Source: Spirodela intermedia (taxonomy: Eukaryota; Streptophyta; Magnoliopsida; Alismatales; Araceae). Taken from it: DNA of 64,000 nt. The stretch lies in the NCBI GenBank assembly GCA_902729315.2, contig LR746264.1, positions 8,215,878-8,279,877 of the forward strand, written 5' to 3'. The position numbers were made by a program, and so were the translations under genes. Below, one piece after another: positions 45,650 through 57,555 of the stretch (positions within the stretch are counted from its first letter, which is position 1; each line of letters begins with the position of its first letter). Under the pieces are notes generated by a model. That model was not told the origin of the DNA and made no database searches. It was given only the letters and a program-made list of their open reading frames with translations.

Positions 45650-46010
45650 TGATCCTCATTAGATGACTTCCACGATACAGCGGCCACAGCTTTCCACTTC
45701 CAGGCGAATGAAATGCTCTCCCCACCCCCGAACGTACGCCTAAAACATGTGGAATTTTTAATAGGGCAATGTCCAATCCAATATTTTTTTCCCACGTGCC
45801 CAAAGATCGTGCGACGAGTGTCTCAAAGCCGACTTATTCCGGAGTCTTCCACGCCGAGGCGTTGACGGCTTTAACGCGGTTAACGGAAGCCCGTTAAACG
45901 AACATCCTCGTGAGAAAGGTTTAACCACCGATTATCAGAGGTTGTCAGTCGACGTGTATCTTGTCCCGCGCCGTCAAAATATCCCATCAAGGGAGATTGG
46001 CGTTATTATA
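45650..46010. repeat. Diverged direct repeat, copy 2
   Basis: Partner of 44160-44510. It carries a G-box, CCCACGTGCCC (about 45792-45802), where copy 1 has CCCACATCCCC. It is followed by a TATA-like motif at 46006, which suggests promoter-like DNA, but no gene follows. Confidence 0.65.
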
Positions 46011-47304
46011 AAGGGTAAAAGTGAAAGAGCTTTGGAAGTCCTGTCGTGCGGCATTCTTGGAGTTGCGACTTTTTGCGTTCCTCATTTAAGGAGTGCCTCG
46101 TACCTGTTTGGTAATCAATCAAAGGTACGCTTTCATGCTCGCGTGTCACTCTTCACCAATTGAAAGTTGCGTCTTATCATTGGCCAGGTGTGTAACAGCT
46201 TTCTAAGTTTTAAAGCATTGCAATTACCCTTCAATACGTGCTTTTAACCAGACATATTTTAAAATTAACACCTGACTAAAACAAAACGTTTAATGTCATA
46301 GCTTTTAAGACATGCTCTAATACAAAAGATTTATTTGGGCCTTTTATTAACTCCAAATTCAAAAACCCACCAATCTTTCCTTTTTTTTCCTTCTTTGCCA
46401 AGATCAAGTACTGTGAACATCGATGGTGAATTGAATGAATGTGCTGTAGCAGAAGTGTTTGTTTATTCCATGGTTTTGACCTTAGCTCCATGAAGCAACA
46501 TGCTATGGCTGAAAGATGGAAGAATTTAAATCTTAGATAAAAAACTATGTATGGATGATATGAACTTTATGAGCAAGAATTTATTAATTCATCCTTATGT
46601 TCAGCCTAATGCTAATTCACCTCTCCATGCAAGATAACTTGGTTGTTAGTGTTGTATCATATGATAATGTGGTAATATTTATAAATAGATATACACTAGA
46701 GACAAAGATCTAGTGATATATATACTAGATATATATACATATATAGATCTTAATGGTCATGAACATGTTTTGTTTCTAAATTAGATATACACCAACTGTT
46801 GCATAATCTTATGAGGGCACAAACACAGCAGTCCCAATATGATAACATTATAAAATAAAACAAAGGATATAATAAAATGATAAGCATTATATACCATCTC
46901 AAGAATTAAATATTATGCAATAACTATGACAGAAATAAAATTCATAGTAAATTGGTGGGGTACAACATCTAAGTCATTTACACATTATTATTACATAAAA
47001 ATAAATATGGAATAACTCTTCTCATCAGTCAAAATGTAATTGCACCTCACCTTGCCCAAGCAAATTGAAAGGGTAAAAGTGAGTTTTCTTTTATCATAGT
47101 TTGTATCAAGATAATTTTTCCACCTTTTGGGATTTGTAACACATGAAGGTTAGAACAACCTATCACTAAGACATAGTTAATGAAGAGTGTTTCGAAAACT
47201 ATAAAGCAAGAAGACTAATATGCACCTGTCACGTTTACAACACATACTTCTCTTAGATTTCACTTTATTTCTTATGTTGTGTCAGTGCACATTTTGTACA
47301 GCAA

Positions 47305-47375
47305 CCTGTGGAAAACCCTCATAAAGTTGAGAGAAAAATAATGGGGCAGGCAAAAACAACGTTAATTAACATTGC
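47305..47375 (+). repeat. Direct repeat flanking P450 fragment D, left copy
   Basis: 71 bp that recurs at 47764-47829 with a few substitutions and a 5-6 bp difference. Both contain AAAATAATGGGGCAGGC. The two copies bracket fragment D exactly on this side. Confidence 0.85.
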
Positions 47376-47693
47376 AACTCCGTTGTCCCCGTAGAGGAGA
47401 CGTTTTGGGACGGTGCGGGTGGGCCGGCTGCAGAAGACTGAATCGTGCGATCTATGGATTTCTTCAGCCATGTCGGCATTGGAGACGATGAGGGTTGAGA
47501 CGCCGTCGAACTTCGGGTACATCAGAGGCCCATAATTATTTGCCAGGCGGAGGAGGGAGCGGTGGGGGATCTTTCCTAGCTGATGGAGATTCCCGAGGAA
47601 AGGTGATCCAAGAGGGCCAGGAAGCAAGTTGAGCTTCGGTTTCCGTCCAAGGGAAAGGAGAAGAAGGAGAGGAACAGCAAGGCAGCAGAGAAG
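47376..47693 (-). pseudogene. P450 fragment D (5' part of exon 1)
   Basis: The minus-strand frame 47627-47319 includes PGPLGSPFLGNLHQLGKIPH, RSLLRLANNYGPLMYPKF, IVSNADMAEEIHRSHDSV and RTVPKRLLYGDNGVAM. The anchor part is in another frame (start near 47693), so there is at least one shift. P450 similarity ends at the same GD(H/N)GV point as the array modules. It is the closest match in the window to the variant module 2. No promoter part is attached, and it is bracketed by 70-bp direct repeats. A dead fragment. Confidence 0.88.
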
Positions 47694-47763
47694 ACCATGA
47701 TTTTAAATGAAAAACGTATCCGATTTGCATGTGTGAATAAAGTCAGATGGCTATGACAAATAA

Positions 47764-47829
47764 CCCGTGGAAAACCCACCTAAAGTTGAGGGAAAAAATA
47801 ATGGGGCAGGCCAAAACAATGTTCATTGC
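47764..47829 (+). repeat. Direct repeat flanking P450 fragment D, right copy
   Basis: Partner of 47305-47375, about 459 bp downstream. About 70 bp of unassigned sequence lies between the start of fragment D (47693) and this repeat. Confidence 0.85.
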
Positions 47830-48532
47830 GATACGAACGCAAAAAGAACAATCTGAGTATGTCTTGGCCATGAACCAGATAATCTTGTCAGAGAAAAAAT
47901 GAGATTAAAGAAAACACGCCAGACTTTTTCCTCTCGGTAATCCGGAAATAGAAAACCACGAAGATACCAGGCCGAATCCCTTTTGTTGTCTTCCCTTCTC
48001 AAGGAAACTTTTTGTATTTCTTCAACTCTTCTTCCGGTTGGAAGCCACCAAGGAGCACTCTTGTTGTCTTCCCTTCTTCAATTCACGAACTGGAGGTGAC
48101 GAGAGAAAGAACCCAACTCATAGGCATGCCACTTCTGTTAGTTCCTGGTCCTCTCCTTTTAACCCGTACCTAGCTTTGCAGGACAGATCCCTCAAATGGA
48201 TCGAGACACAGATTACCCCCAAATGGGCCGTACTGTGGTCTCACTGTCCATCACGGCTCATGTCTCTCTCCTGTCGGTCGGGATGTGCAATCTCGACAAA
48301 TATTTTTATTTAGGCTCGATAAAAGGTTTCATGTCATAGTGTAATACGTTCCACGAGAAGTACGAAAAATTGTGTTTTACCTCCGTTCTCCTGGTGACAT
48401 TTCTAGCATGAGGCTAATGCTTTTTGTTTATGATTGGTACATGGAATGCAGATATTCATCGTCCTTCCGGCAAGAGAGATTACATAGCACGGTGGAAGAC
48501 CAGCAACCAAGGATGCTGAGAAGACCAACGTG
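47830..48532. other. Intergenic and gene B 3' flank
   Basis: Next to gene B (48440-48532) the complement resembles the gene A 3' flank (gtcttccaccgtgctatgta), so it is probably the 3' UTR. The remainder (47830-48440) has no recognised gene. A short plus-strand frame at 48038-48313 shows no family motif. A 'tcttgttgtcttcccttct' phrase occurs twice (about 47980 and 48060). Confidence 0.5.
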
Positions 48533-50155
48533 CTAAAAAACGGGCTTCGCCTTCAGCTGGAGAGGGGTTTTCAAGCGTAAAATGACCCCGCCAGCCTCGT
48601 TCGTGTCCAAATCCTCGGGCTCCATCCCCTCGGGCAGCTCCCAGTCGAAGCAATGCAGAAGGTTTGCGAGGGTGAGTTCCACGCCGGTCACCCCCAGGTT
48701 TATTCCAGGGCAGATTCTCCGGCCGGACGAAAAGGGTATGTATTGGAAGTCCTGCCCCTTGAAATGGAGATCGCTGTCCTCAAAGCGCTCTGGCCAGAAT
48801 ACCTCGGGGTCCTTCCAAAACTTGGGATCCCTCATAATAGCCCATACGTTTGTGATCACCGTCGTCTTGGCGGGGATATCGTAGCCGCAAACTTTGACGT
48901 CCTTCAAGCTCTCATGGGGTAAGGATATCGGGCCGGGAGGGCGGTAGCGGAGAATCTCCTTCACTACGAGTTTGAGGTAGACGAGTCTCGGAAGGTCGCT
49001 CTCCTCCACAAAGGCCTTCCCCCCAACAATTCTCCGTACCTCCTCCTGCGCCTTCTTCATTACACGCGGGTTCAAAGCCAGCTCCAGCATCCCGAATTCA
49101 ATGGCCGAAGCCGATGTGTCTGACCCGCCCAAGAAGATCTCCTGCAAAACAAGAAAACAAGTGAGCGCAAACGAATATAAATAAATATATATTTGGATTC
49201 TGTAATAAAAAAACTAGCTTACCAAGATGATGCTCTTGATTTGTTCTTGCGTAAGGCTGAACCCGAGGGAGGTATCTTTCTGGAGGTGAAGGAGGACGCT
49301 CATGAAGTCTCTGTTGTCGTCGTTGTCGGGCTTCAGGTGGTTCTCGATCTCTTCCTCGAGGAGGTTGTCGACAATACTGAAAGTCTTCTCGAGGCGACTG
49401 TGGAGGCCTGTGAGCTTGTTGAGCCATCCCATCGCGGGGAAGAAGTCGGAAAGACAGAGGATGCTTAAGAGCTCGATGAACTCCCTCAGCTGGTCATGAA
49501 ACTTGCTCCTCCGGCACTCGCCGTCCTTCGAGACGCGCCTGCCGAAAGCTTGCCGGCAGATGATGTTGTTGAATAGGCAGAGAGTCATATCGCTGATATT
49601 GGACAGCTGACCAGCGGTGGAGGTCTCGGTGATCGTCTTGACGAGGATCCGCACCTCCTCCTCTCGGATGTGCCTAAAGGATTGGACCCGTTTCGTGGTG
49701 TACAGCTCGAGCATGCTGATCTTGCGGCGCTGGCGCCACCCCTCGCTGTAGGAGGCGAAAACAACGCCGTGGCCCCCGAAGAGACGTTTTGGGACGGTGC
49801 GTGTGGGCCGACTGCAGAAGACTGAATCCTGCAACCTATGGATTTCTTCAGCCATGTCGGCATTGGAGATGATGAGGGTTGAGACGCTACCGAGCTTCAG
49901 GTACATGAGAGGCCCATAATTATTTGCCAAGCGGAGGAGGGAGCGATGGAGGTTCTTTCCTAGCTGATGGAGATTCCCGATGAAGGGTAACCCAAGAGGG
50001 CCAGGAGGCAAGTAGAGCCTCGGTTTCCGTCCAAGGGAACGGAGAAGAAGGAGAGGAAGAGCAAGGCAGCAGAGAAGAATGCCAGGGAGGATCAAATCCG
50101 CAGTAACCATCCTTAGTTTCCGTCCTGGAATGGGGAAGGAAGTCTCCCCGTTCAT
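48533..50155 (-). CDS. Cytochrome P450, A-type (CYP71-like), gene B
   Basis: ER-anchored heme monooxygenase; substrate not predictable. Exon 1 runs 50155 to 49223, an 81-bp intron (donor 49222-49221, acceptor 49143-49142) follows in phase 0, and exon 2 runs 49141 to 48533. Together they encode 513 aa. Exon 2 has the same length as in gene A (202 codons plus stop). Visible features: anchor about 18-40, GRKPRLYLPPGPLGLPFIGN hinge, GGSDTS in the I-helix, KEILR (Glu373/Arg376), PERF, and FSSGRRICPG with Cys455. A second in-frame Met at residue 16 could be the real start. One patch, RLFGGHGVVFASYSEGW, shows that it is not the direct source of the array modules, which read RLLYGDHGV. The adjacent array and fragment F are its closest 5' relatives. 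No stop or shift, so probably functional. Confidence 0.95.
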
Positions 50156-50458
50156 TTAAATCCCTCCTCTGCTCTCTGCTTCATACGAAAAACTGTTAGC
50201 GCAATATCCATTGAAAATTTTATTTCCTACACCGAGAACATCGGTAGGCAAAATGGGTCGGCCATCTGCATGTTTTTCTTGTATAATAGGACTAGTTGTC
50301 GTGAATTGGCATTGTCGGCAAGAACCAGTTGTCATCAACTTCGACATTTCACCGGAGACGTGAAACCAGTCGTCCGCCTTTCAGCTGATGCAGATTATCC
50401 TACCACACCAAATGTTACCATGAGTTAAACTTCGACAGGTTAGAACTGCATCAACATT
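50156..50458 (-). promoter_or_regulatory. P450 gene B upstream region
   Basis: About 300 bp that is almost the same as the flank part of each array module (for example 661-955) and similar to the gene A upstream region. Compared with the modules it has an extra GTTGTCA after 'agaaccag' (about 50326-50335). TATA candidates in minus sense are AAATAAAAT (about 50216-50224) and GGATATTG. Its upstream edge is the start of the 302-bp array. Confidence 0.65.
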
Positions 50459-51143
50459 ACATTGCAACTCCGTGGTCACCGTAGAGGAGACGTTTTGGGA
50501 CGGTGCGGGTGGGCCGGCTGCAGAAGACTGTGCGACCTATGGATTTCTTCAGCCATGTCAGCCATGTGTGCATATTTTTCTTGTATAATAGGACTAGTTG
50601 TCGTGAATTGGCACTGTCGGCAAGAACCAGTTGTCATCAACTTCGACATTTCACCGGAGACGTGAAACCAGTCGTCCGCCTTTCAGCTGATGCAGATTAT
50701 CCTAACACACCAAATGTTACTATGAGTTAAACTTCGACAGGTTAGAACTGCATCAACATTACATTGCAACTCCGTGGTCACCGTAGAGGAGACGTTTTGG
50801 GACGGTGCGGGTGGGCCGGCTGCAGAAGACTGTGCGACCTATGGATTTCTTCAGCCATGTCAGCCATGTGTGCATATTTTTCTTGTATAATAGGACTAGT
50901 TGTCGTGAATTGGCACTGTCGGCAAGAACCAGTTGTCATCAACTTCGACATTTCACCGGAGACGTGAAACCAGTCGTCCGCCTTTCAGCTGATGCAGATT
51001 ATCCTAACACACCAAATGTTACTATGAGTTAAACTTCGACAGGTTAGATCTGCACCAACATTACATTGAAACCCCGTGGTCCCCGTAGAGGAGACGTTTT
51101 GGGACGGTGCGGGTGGGCTAGCTGCAGAAGACTGAATCGTGCG
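50459..51143 (-). repeat. 302-bp tandem array derived from the P450 module
   Basis: Units start at 50459, 50761 and 51063 (period 302). Each equals the 698-bp module minus about 396 bp. The lost part lies between a GCCAT inside exon 1 (ttcagCCATgtc) and the GGCCAT of the promoter (ggccatctgcat), so only about 40 codons of coding sequence and the promoter remain. The first two units look identical apart from isolated bases. The last one has the longer-module sequence (acattgaaaccccg) and is cut at 51143 by the duplicated block, exactly as at 2425. Confidence 0.92.
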
Positions 51144-53123
51144 GCAGAGAAAAATCAAGACGGAAACCATTCCTCACAGGCGGCAGAAATTGTGGATGCG
51201 TCATCTCTCACTTTGGTGCCTTGATTGTGAGTGTATTCTCCTCAATTTCTTCGTAGCTTGTTTCCTCACTCACAGTGGCTCTTCTCTTCTTTTGGTGACC
51301 CTGAGGTGTATTAACCTCTCTGCCCATGATACTAGATCTGTGTACGGATCTTCTCCCTTCTCATTCTGGAATATTGATTGCTTTGTGGATATTGTGCGCC
51401 TTGTGCTTGTTCTTCTGGTGCTATACCTGGCCATTAGTTTCTGGCAATTTCCCAAGAACATGTAAAATACAACATTATGACATAAAACCTATTATACCAA
51501 AACGATATTTGTAGAGATTTCAATTCCCTGCTGACAAGATAGAGGCATGAGGGGGGGATGGATAGTGGATCCATGGTGTAGCCCACATTAGGGTTGAGTC
51601 TAGTGCAGCCAAGTCACAGTTAAAACGTAAATCATTAGCACTAACTTAAGTGGCGTGACTATGATTTTGGTTTTTTTCCTACATCCCCTGTATGTCAACT
51701 GGAGAAGGGAAGCCAAGAACAGGGATAGAACACCATGAAAAATAGTGATCGGCGGCTTTCAAATGAGAACAAGAGGGGGAGAAAGACAAGAGGTGTCCTG
51801 ACAAGAGGGATTCAGCCTGATATCATAGTAGTGTTCTATTCCCAGAGTGCCAACAGAAAAAGGCCAATGTGTTATCTTTAACCTGATATTTTGATCCGAG
51901 ACATGATGAGAAAGGACTAAGCTATCTTAGAGAAATAACTAGACTTAAATCTTGTAATGGATTCAAGAATTTAAGTAGATTGACTGGGTAGGACTGAGTA
52001 TCTTTCTGCAAGATTTGAAACAAATGAATCATCACACTTAGGAAATCATAAATTATTAAAATACTCCACAATCATTAATTTGATTAAATTTAATCAATTG
52101 AGTTCTCACTCTACACTCACCATCAATTATGACAATAAGTGATTTTATCTAAGGCTCACACAATAGTAATATAGTGAGGTAATATACTAAATAAACAAAA
52201 TACTGAAATTCTAAAAAAAGGATGATTTATTAAGAACATTGGCATGAGAATAAGTGACTAAATGGTGGAAGAACATAGGTTGAAGCTTGACTCCAATTGT
52301 GGATAGTTGACAACTGTTAATTGTTGACCAAGTAGTTTATAGTTGACTAGGTCATTGACCATTGACTAAGTTGTTAACTATTGACTAGGTTGTTGACCAC
52401 TAATTGGTCTGCCTTGGTTGATTAGGTTGATTGATTAGAAGCAAACAAGGTTGGCTAGCACAAACTAGGTGGTTTGGAACAGTTTGGGTTAGTGAGATGG
52501 GCTAGTATGAACCAAGTGGTTTGAGATAATTTTGACCAAAATATTAGGTTGGTGCATACTAGATTGTCAAGTTAGTTTGTGGTGGTTGGTGTTAGTTAGA
52601 TGTGACTATGTGAAGTACCAAGAAGGGGGGATGGGGGGAGTGAATTAGTTTCCCAAGGTTTTTTGTTCTATTCAAGTGTTATGTCTATGTGTATATGTGT
52701 CAGCATTTGTTTTAACATAGTTTCTCTTGTTCTTATATGTAAATCCACCTAAGTCTTTTCTTTTCATCACATGGTCACTCTAGTTTCTCTCTTTCTCTCT
52801 CTCATTTGTAAATATGATAGACATATAGGTTTTTATATTAATTCTCTCTACCTTGGGCCACGTCTAGTCCAAGAGGATCCCCTTACTAAATTTTCATTAT
52901 TTGTCTCTAGAAATATAGCTAACTTCATGAGCTCAGCTCTCCCAAACACCACTATTTGATCTTCAAATACATTTCAATCCTCATGAGTACATCTTAATTA
53001 TCAACACCACATGCCTAAGTCAATATATAATTCTCATCAAAGAACAACACTATATAAATGTAGATTATAACTCTCAACAGCTCATACCTTAGCTTTACTC
53101 TTTCTACTTACCACCCACGTTAA

Positions 53124-55238
53124 TGACATGAATTAATTATTTTATAATAAATCACATAAATTTAAAATTTATAAAACTAAAAAATATTAATTTTCAAATT
53201 TTAGAAGTATTTCAACATTAGTATATCAATTATAATTACTTAAAAGGCTACAAAAATAATGAGCATTTTTCATGACGATCACAAAAATATAAAATAACAT
53301 CAGGTCAAAATTTTAAATTATTTTAAAAGAATATTTTGTATATACTTTTTAGACTAAATGATGAAGAGCAAATCAATTTAAATATTTACAAAAAAGAAAT
53401 TTTGGTGGTGACATCAATGTCTTCACTACTACAATTTAGACAAAAATAGAGTTTGACTTAGTGATTATATATGATTTAATTGATCAAATTAAGATATGTA
53501 GAAGTCAAAAGAATCATAATTGACTAAATAAGTATTTCAAAATTTAAAATCATAATTTTTTTACTAATTTAAAAAATAATAAAGTTTAAAGTAAGAAAAA
53601 TAGATTTCCAACATTGTAGTGGCAATCGTTAGAATTTGAAAAGCTTAGGAAGACTATTATGCAATCTTCACAACCCCAAATATTATTATGGGCAATCTCT
53701 AGATCCTCTTATGAAGTCTAGAAATTGACAGTAGAAGTTGATAAGACATTTTCAACTATTGTTACCTAGTAGAGCAGAAGTTCGACACTGAAGAAAAAAT
53801 TGGTGCTGACACTAGTGCCTTAATATATGTGATTTGGATGAAAATAAAGTTCCACTTAATGATTTTTACGTAATTTATTACAAACAAATTAATTGATCAA
53901 ATTAAGATTTGTAAAAGTTAAAAAAAATATAATTGACTAAAGAAAACTTTTAAAAGTTAAAATCATAAAAAAAAATTAATTTAAAAAATAATCAAGTTTG
54001 AAATAAGAAAAGTAGAGTTCCAACATCATTGTGGTAATCATTAAAATTTTAAAATCTTGAGAAAATTTATCATACATAGTCCACAACCCTAAAGACGCTT
54101 CTTGGACGTAAACAATATGAGTAATTTATAAATCCTCTTGTGAAGTGTAGAAATTGATGGTGAAAGTCAATAAACAATCTTAGTAAGTTGTCACCTAGTG
54201 GAGCAGAAGTTTAAGGGCAATGGATACTCTGGCAATTGTCACCTAGTGGAGATGAGTTGGGTAGAGGTGAAGTGCATCTTAAGGAGTTTCATCCTTAGGT
54301 CTATGTAACAAGAAAAGGGTTATATTGCATTTAGTATGCTTTGAGATGATGTCTCATCTCTCAGTAGATCGCTCACTTCTCAATAACCACACATTCATCG
54401 ATGAACCATAGATAATTTTCTTAATAAATTTGTGATATTTTCATCCATAATCCTTTGTTAGTTGATAACAACACTCCACAAATCACATTGATGATATTTT
54501 TGTTGATAATTGAATGATTGTAGCAGTTTGATCATTGAATGGTGATTTGTAAGAAAATCATAAGTTAAATAGATAAAAATATGATTTTTTGCTATGTGAG
54601 ATTCAAATGTTGGTCAATCATTTGGTTGCATGGTAGAGAGTTAGCAAATTACCCACATATATTTGACCCAATGATGTCATAGGTTTAGCAAGTGCCACTT
54701 TGGGTTTAGTCTCACATTAATTGTTTCTTGATATTTGAGACATTATATCTATACCCCCTTCTCTCTTTGAGTTTCCTCTCTTAGAAACAAAATGGCCAAG
54801 ACTGCCTTGGGAGAGGGCAAAGCTAGGTGGTCCTCCTCCACATGCACATGTGTACAACCACTCATTGCCCCACACTCAATTGGCCCCCAATGACATGGAA
54901 GGGGAGTGACACACACATGCTCTATGTGGGTCTTTAGCCATGTGTGCCCTTAGCTCGTGGCTCCCTTAATTATACTTCTAACCTGCATGCAATGCCCTTT
55001 GGATCAGCCACCATTTCCCAACTAGCTAACATTTCCCCCTTTTCCTTTCTTTTCATTTTATCACAAAAATTTGATTATAAAAATTATATAAATTTATGTA
55101 AAATCACATAATTAGTCAAAAATTCACACTAGTCAACTAAAACCCCATTTTCACTATTTAACTTAAATAAGTATATGAGTTAATTTTATAAAATAAATAT
55201 TTAAACTATTATTCACTCATAATAAAATATACATCTTA
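53124..55238 (-). mobile_element. Old inverted solo LTR (copy 2 of 4412-6314)
   Basis: 2115 bp, flanked by GTTAA (53119-53123) and GTTAT (55239-55243) as in copy 1. It keeps about 230 bp (54576-54805) that copy 1 has lost. The other family LTR at 8571-10327 also has this stretch, so copy 2 shows the ancestral state. Confidence 0.75.
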
Positions 55239-56279
55239 GTTATCTTAGGACCTAATGGAGATAGACAACCTTCAACTTAGTCGAATGATTCCTAGATTGT
55301 TGTAGATGCTTGAGTTAGATGAACTTTTGATTCTTTTTTAGATATGCAGTCACTTTACTATAGTCGATTGAGTAGGATCTTCTTTCCGAGCTTGAGAGTG
55401 AATGATGTGAATGTAAAGTTCTCTGTTTAAGGTTAACCTTGGTTTATCATCAGCTCATCCTCTTTATACTTCAATGTATCTTTATCATTTTAACATTCAA
55501 ATATGATCATATAAGTTTAAAAAGCTTTCCATTGCTTTGTCTTCTTCTCTACGACTTTCAACTACTTTATAACTTTAATCTTTCTACTCTTACGTTTGTT
55601 GTTACTGAAATTTTGTATGGAGATGCTTAATTGATCAATGAATATTTTCTCTTTTAAGGACTAACCCAAAGGAAGTTGTTTAGTTTGTCTTTAGTGGATG
55701 TCTTCTACTGATGAGTTACTATCTAGAATATGTGGTTCTAACCTTTAATCATAGTTCAACTGCGATCTTTCCACTCATAAATATTTTGCCCTTAATAAGA
55801 TGTCTAGAGATTCTTGATTAATCAACGGACATCTTTATTCTCAAGGTCAAGTTATGAAATATTCATTGAGCTTATTATTTTCTCTACAAACTCTAGTGAT
55901 GTGCTACTATCAAAGGTGTGTGAGACTTCGATATATTCTTTATTTTGAAACTTGTAGGTTTCTCAAAAATGATTTTAAACATTCTTTTTGGAGATTCGTG
56001 ACACTCTTTTTGGAGATTCTTTTTCAGATTTTTGAGCCTATATTGAAGTTGGAGGTTCTATTTTGTCATTTTTTCTGCGTAAGACTTTGATGTATCACTA
56101 TATAACTTATGTGGTGAAAACTTCTTCACTTTCTTCTTCACTTTGCAGAGAAGATAGTTGTGGATGGTGGTAACAGCAAACGTAAGTAGGAATTAAACTA
56201 AGTAGGAAAAGAAATGGACAAATGTCAAGTTTTCTATGCCAAGCCCAATAGGAGGCTCACCACAAGACATAAGAAAGAA

Positions 56280-56374
<95 letters not shown>

Positions 56375-57555
56375 AGGGAGGGAGGGGAGGCCTCTTTTAT
56401 GTCCATTTGACTTTTATGTAATTGAACCTCTTTTATCCTAGTTAATGCCATCTAAATTTCATGAAGTTCTATTCCCCTTTGCCTCACCGATTTTGAATAG
56501 TCGACGTCATTGAAGGAAGTAGGGAATCATCCCCGTCAACCATCCGTAATTTATTTATGAGTTGGCTGATTGAACCTTGAGAGAAATCTCTCAACATGCA
56601 TTGAATTTCTCTATTCATTGTTGCTGAATTTAAGAGAGTAAACAAATCAGAATGTGATCATTAATTAATATACATCGACTAATACAAAACTCTCTTAGTG
56701 TTCAACCTAGTTTTCTATTAATTTATCAAGGGATTATTCCTACGAAAATCACTTTATAAATTTATAATTGACGATCTTAATAACAACGACTTAAGAACGA
56801 TCAAATTTTTGGTGCCGTTGTTGAAGAGAATTTTGCAATTGCTGATTTATATTATTTTTGAACGAGTTTGATTCAAACACATCTGTGTTCTTGCAGTTTA
56901 TTTCAATTGTTCATATTAAAGAAAAACAATAATCATAATATAGAACTATGCACAACATTGCATTTCATTTTGATTTCAATGGGCATCAATTTTGTCAATT
57001 CCTGTTTGTTCTTTATTTGAAATTCTGAAAATCTATAAATACTTTTTTATATTCTATTGAATTTTATTTCACACGAGTTATTTTCAGTCCATTTAGATCT
57101 TTTATTCTATCTTATTTTATTTCAGCACAATATTAAATTCTCACTTTCACCTGCATTTTTACTGAATTAAAATAGCACACAACAAGTTATTTTTGCCCAA
57201 TTTTTTATTGAAGATGTTGTATTTCTCCAATACTTTCATACGAATTCTATGCCGTACTAATTATCCAAAAATATGGATGGAAGAAAAAGCCTTAAACAAA
57301 TTGTTGTAGTAGCTAAATGAGAGAGAGGATAGAGCTCTAGGGGGAAAAATGAACATGAGTCTCACCCCACCAACTTAGGGAACTAAGATATGCTACAAAA
57401 CTTAGAAAATTGTCACCTCTATGAACTTATGTATGACCACTATACCTCAAATTTTTATAGGCCAACATCTTAAATTAGGATTCCACTAGCTCATAATGTT
57501 CACTTCAATCTAAAACATGGGATGATACAACTGCATCCCACATTCTATGGACTAT
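55239..57555 (+). mobile_element. Element 1 5' LTR part, primer site and leader (copy 2)
   Basis: Duplicate of 6315-8570. The primer-binding relic is clearer here (56810-56826, TGGTGCCGTTGTTGAAG), recognisable as the tRNA-Asp site of Athila/Tat elements with C-to-T type changes. It ends with ACTAT (57551-57555) before the truncated solo LTR. Confidence 0.6.
56283..56368. repeat. (GA)n microsatellite, long allele
   Basis: About 42 GA units against about 21 in copy 1 (7348-7390). GGGA repeats follow in both. Confidence 0.95.

Larger units (their letters stand above)
43689..47304. other. Intergenic, no recognised gene
   Basis: Contains a pair of diverged direct repeats (listed separately). On the minus strand it has a pyrimidine-rich stretch with Ser/Pro-rich open frames (about 44900-45390) that look like transposon leader or LTR material, but I cannot assign them. 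A TATA-like TTATTATAAAGG is at 46002-46013. AT-rich DNA from 46200 to 47300 has no gene. The nearest 5' flank of pseudogene C would be 43689-44000. Confidence 0.4.

Noticed and set aside
56214-56441. Frame encoding a long Arg-Glu repeat (and Ser-Leu on the other strand)
   Set aside because: It is the (GA)n microsatellite read in two frames, not a protein.
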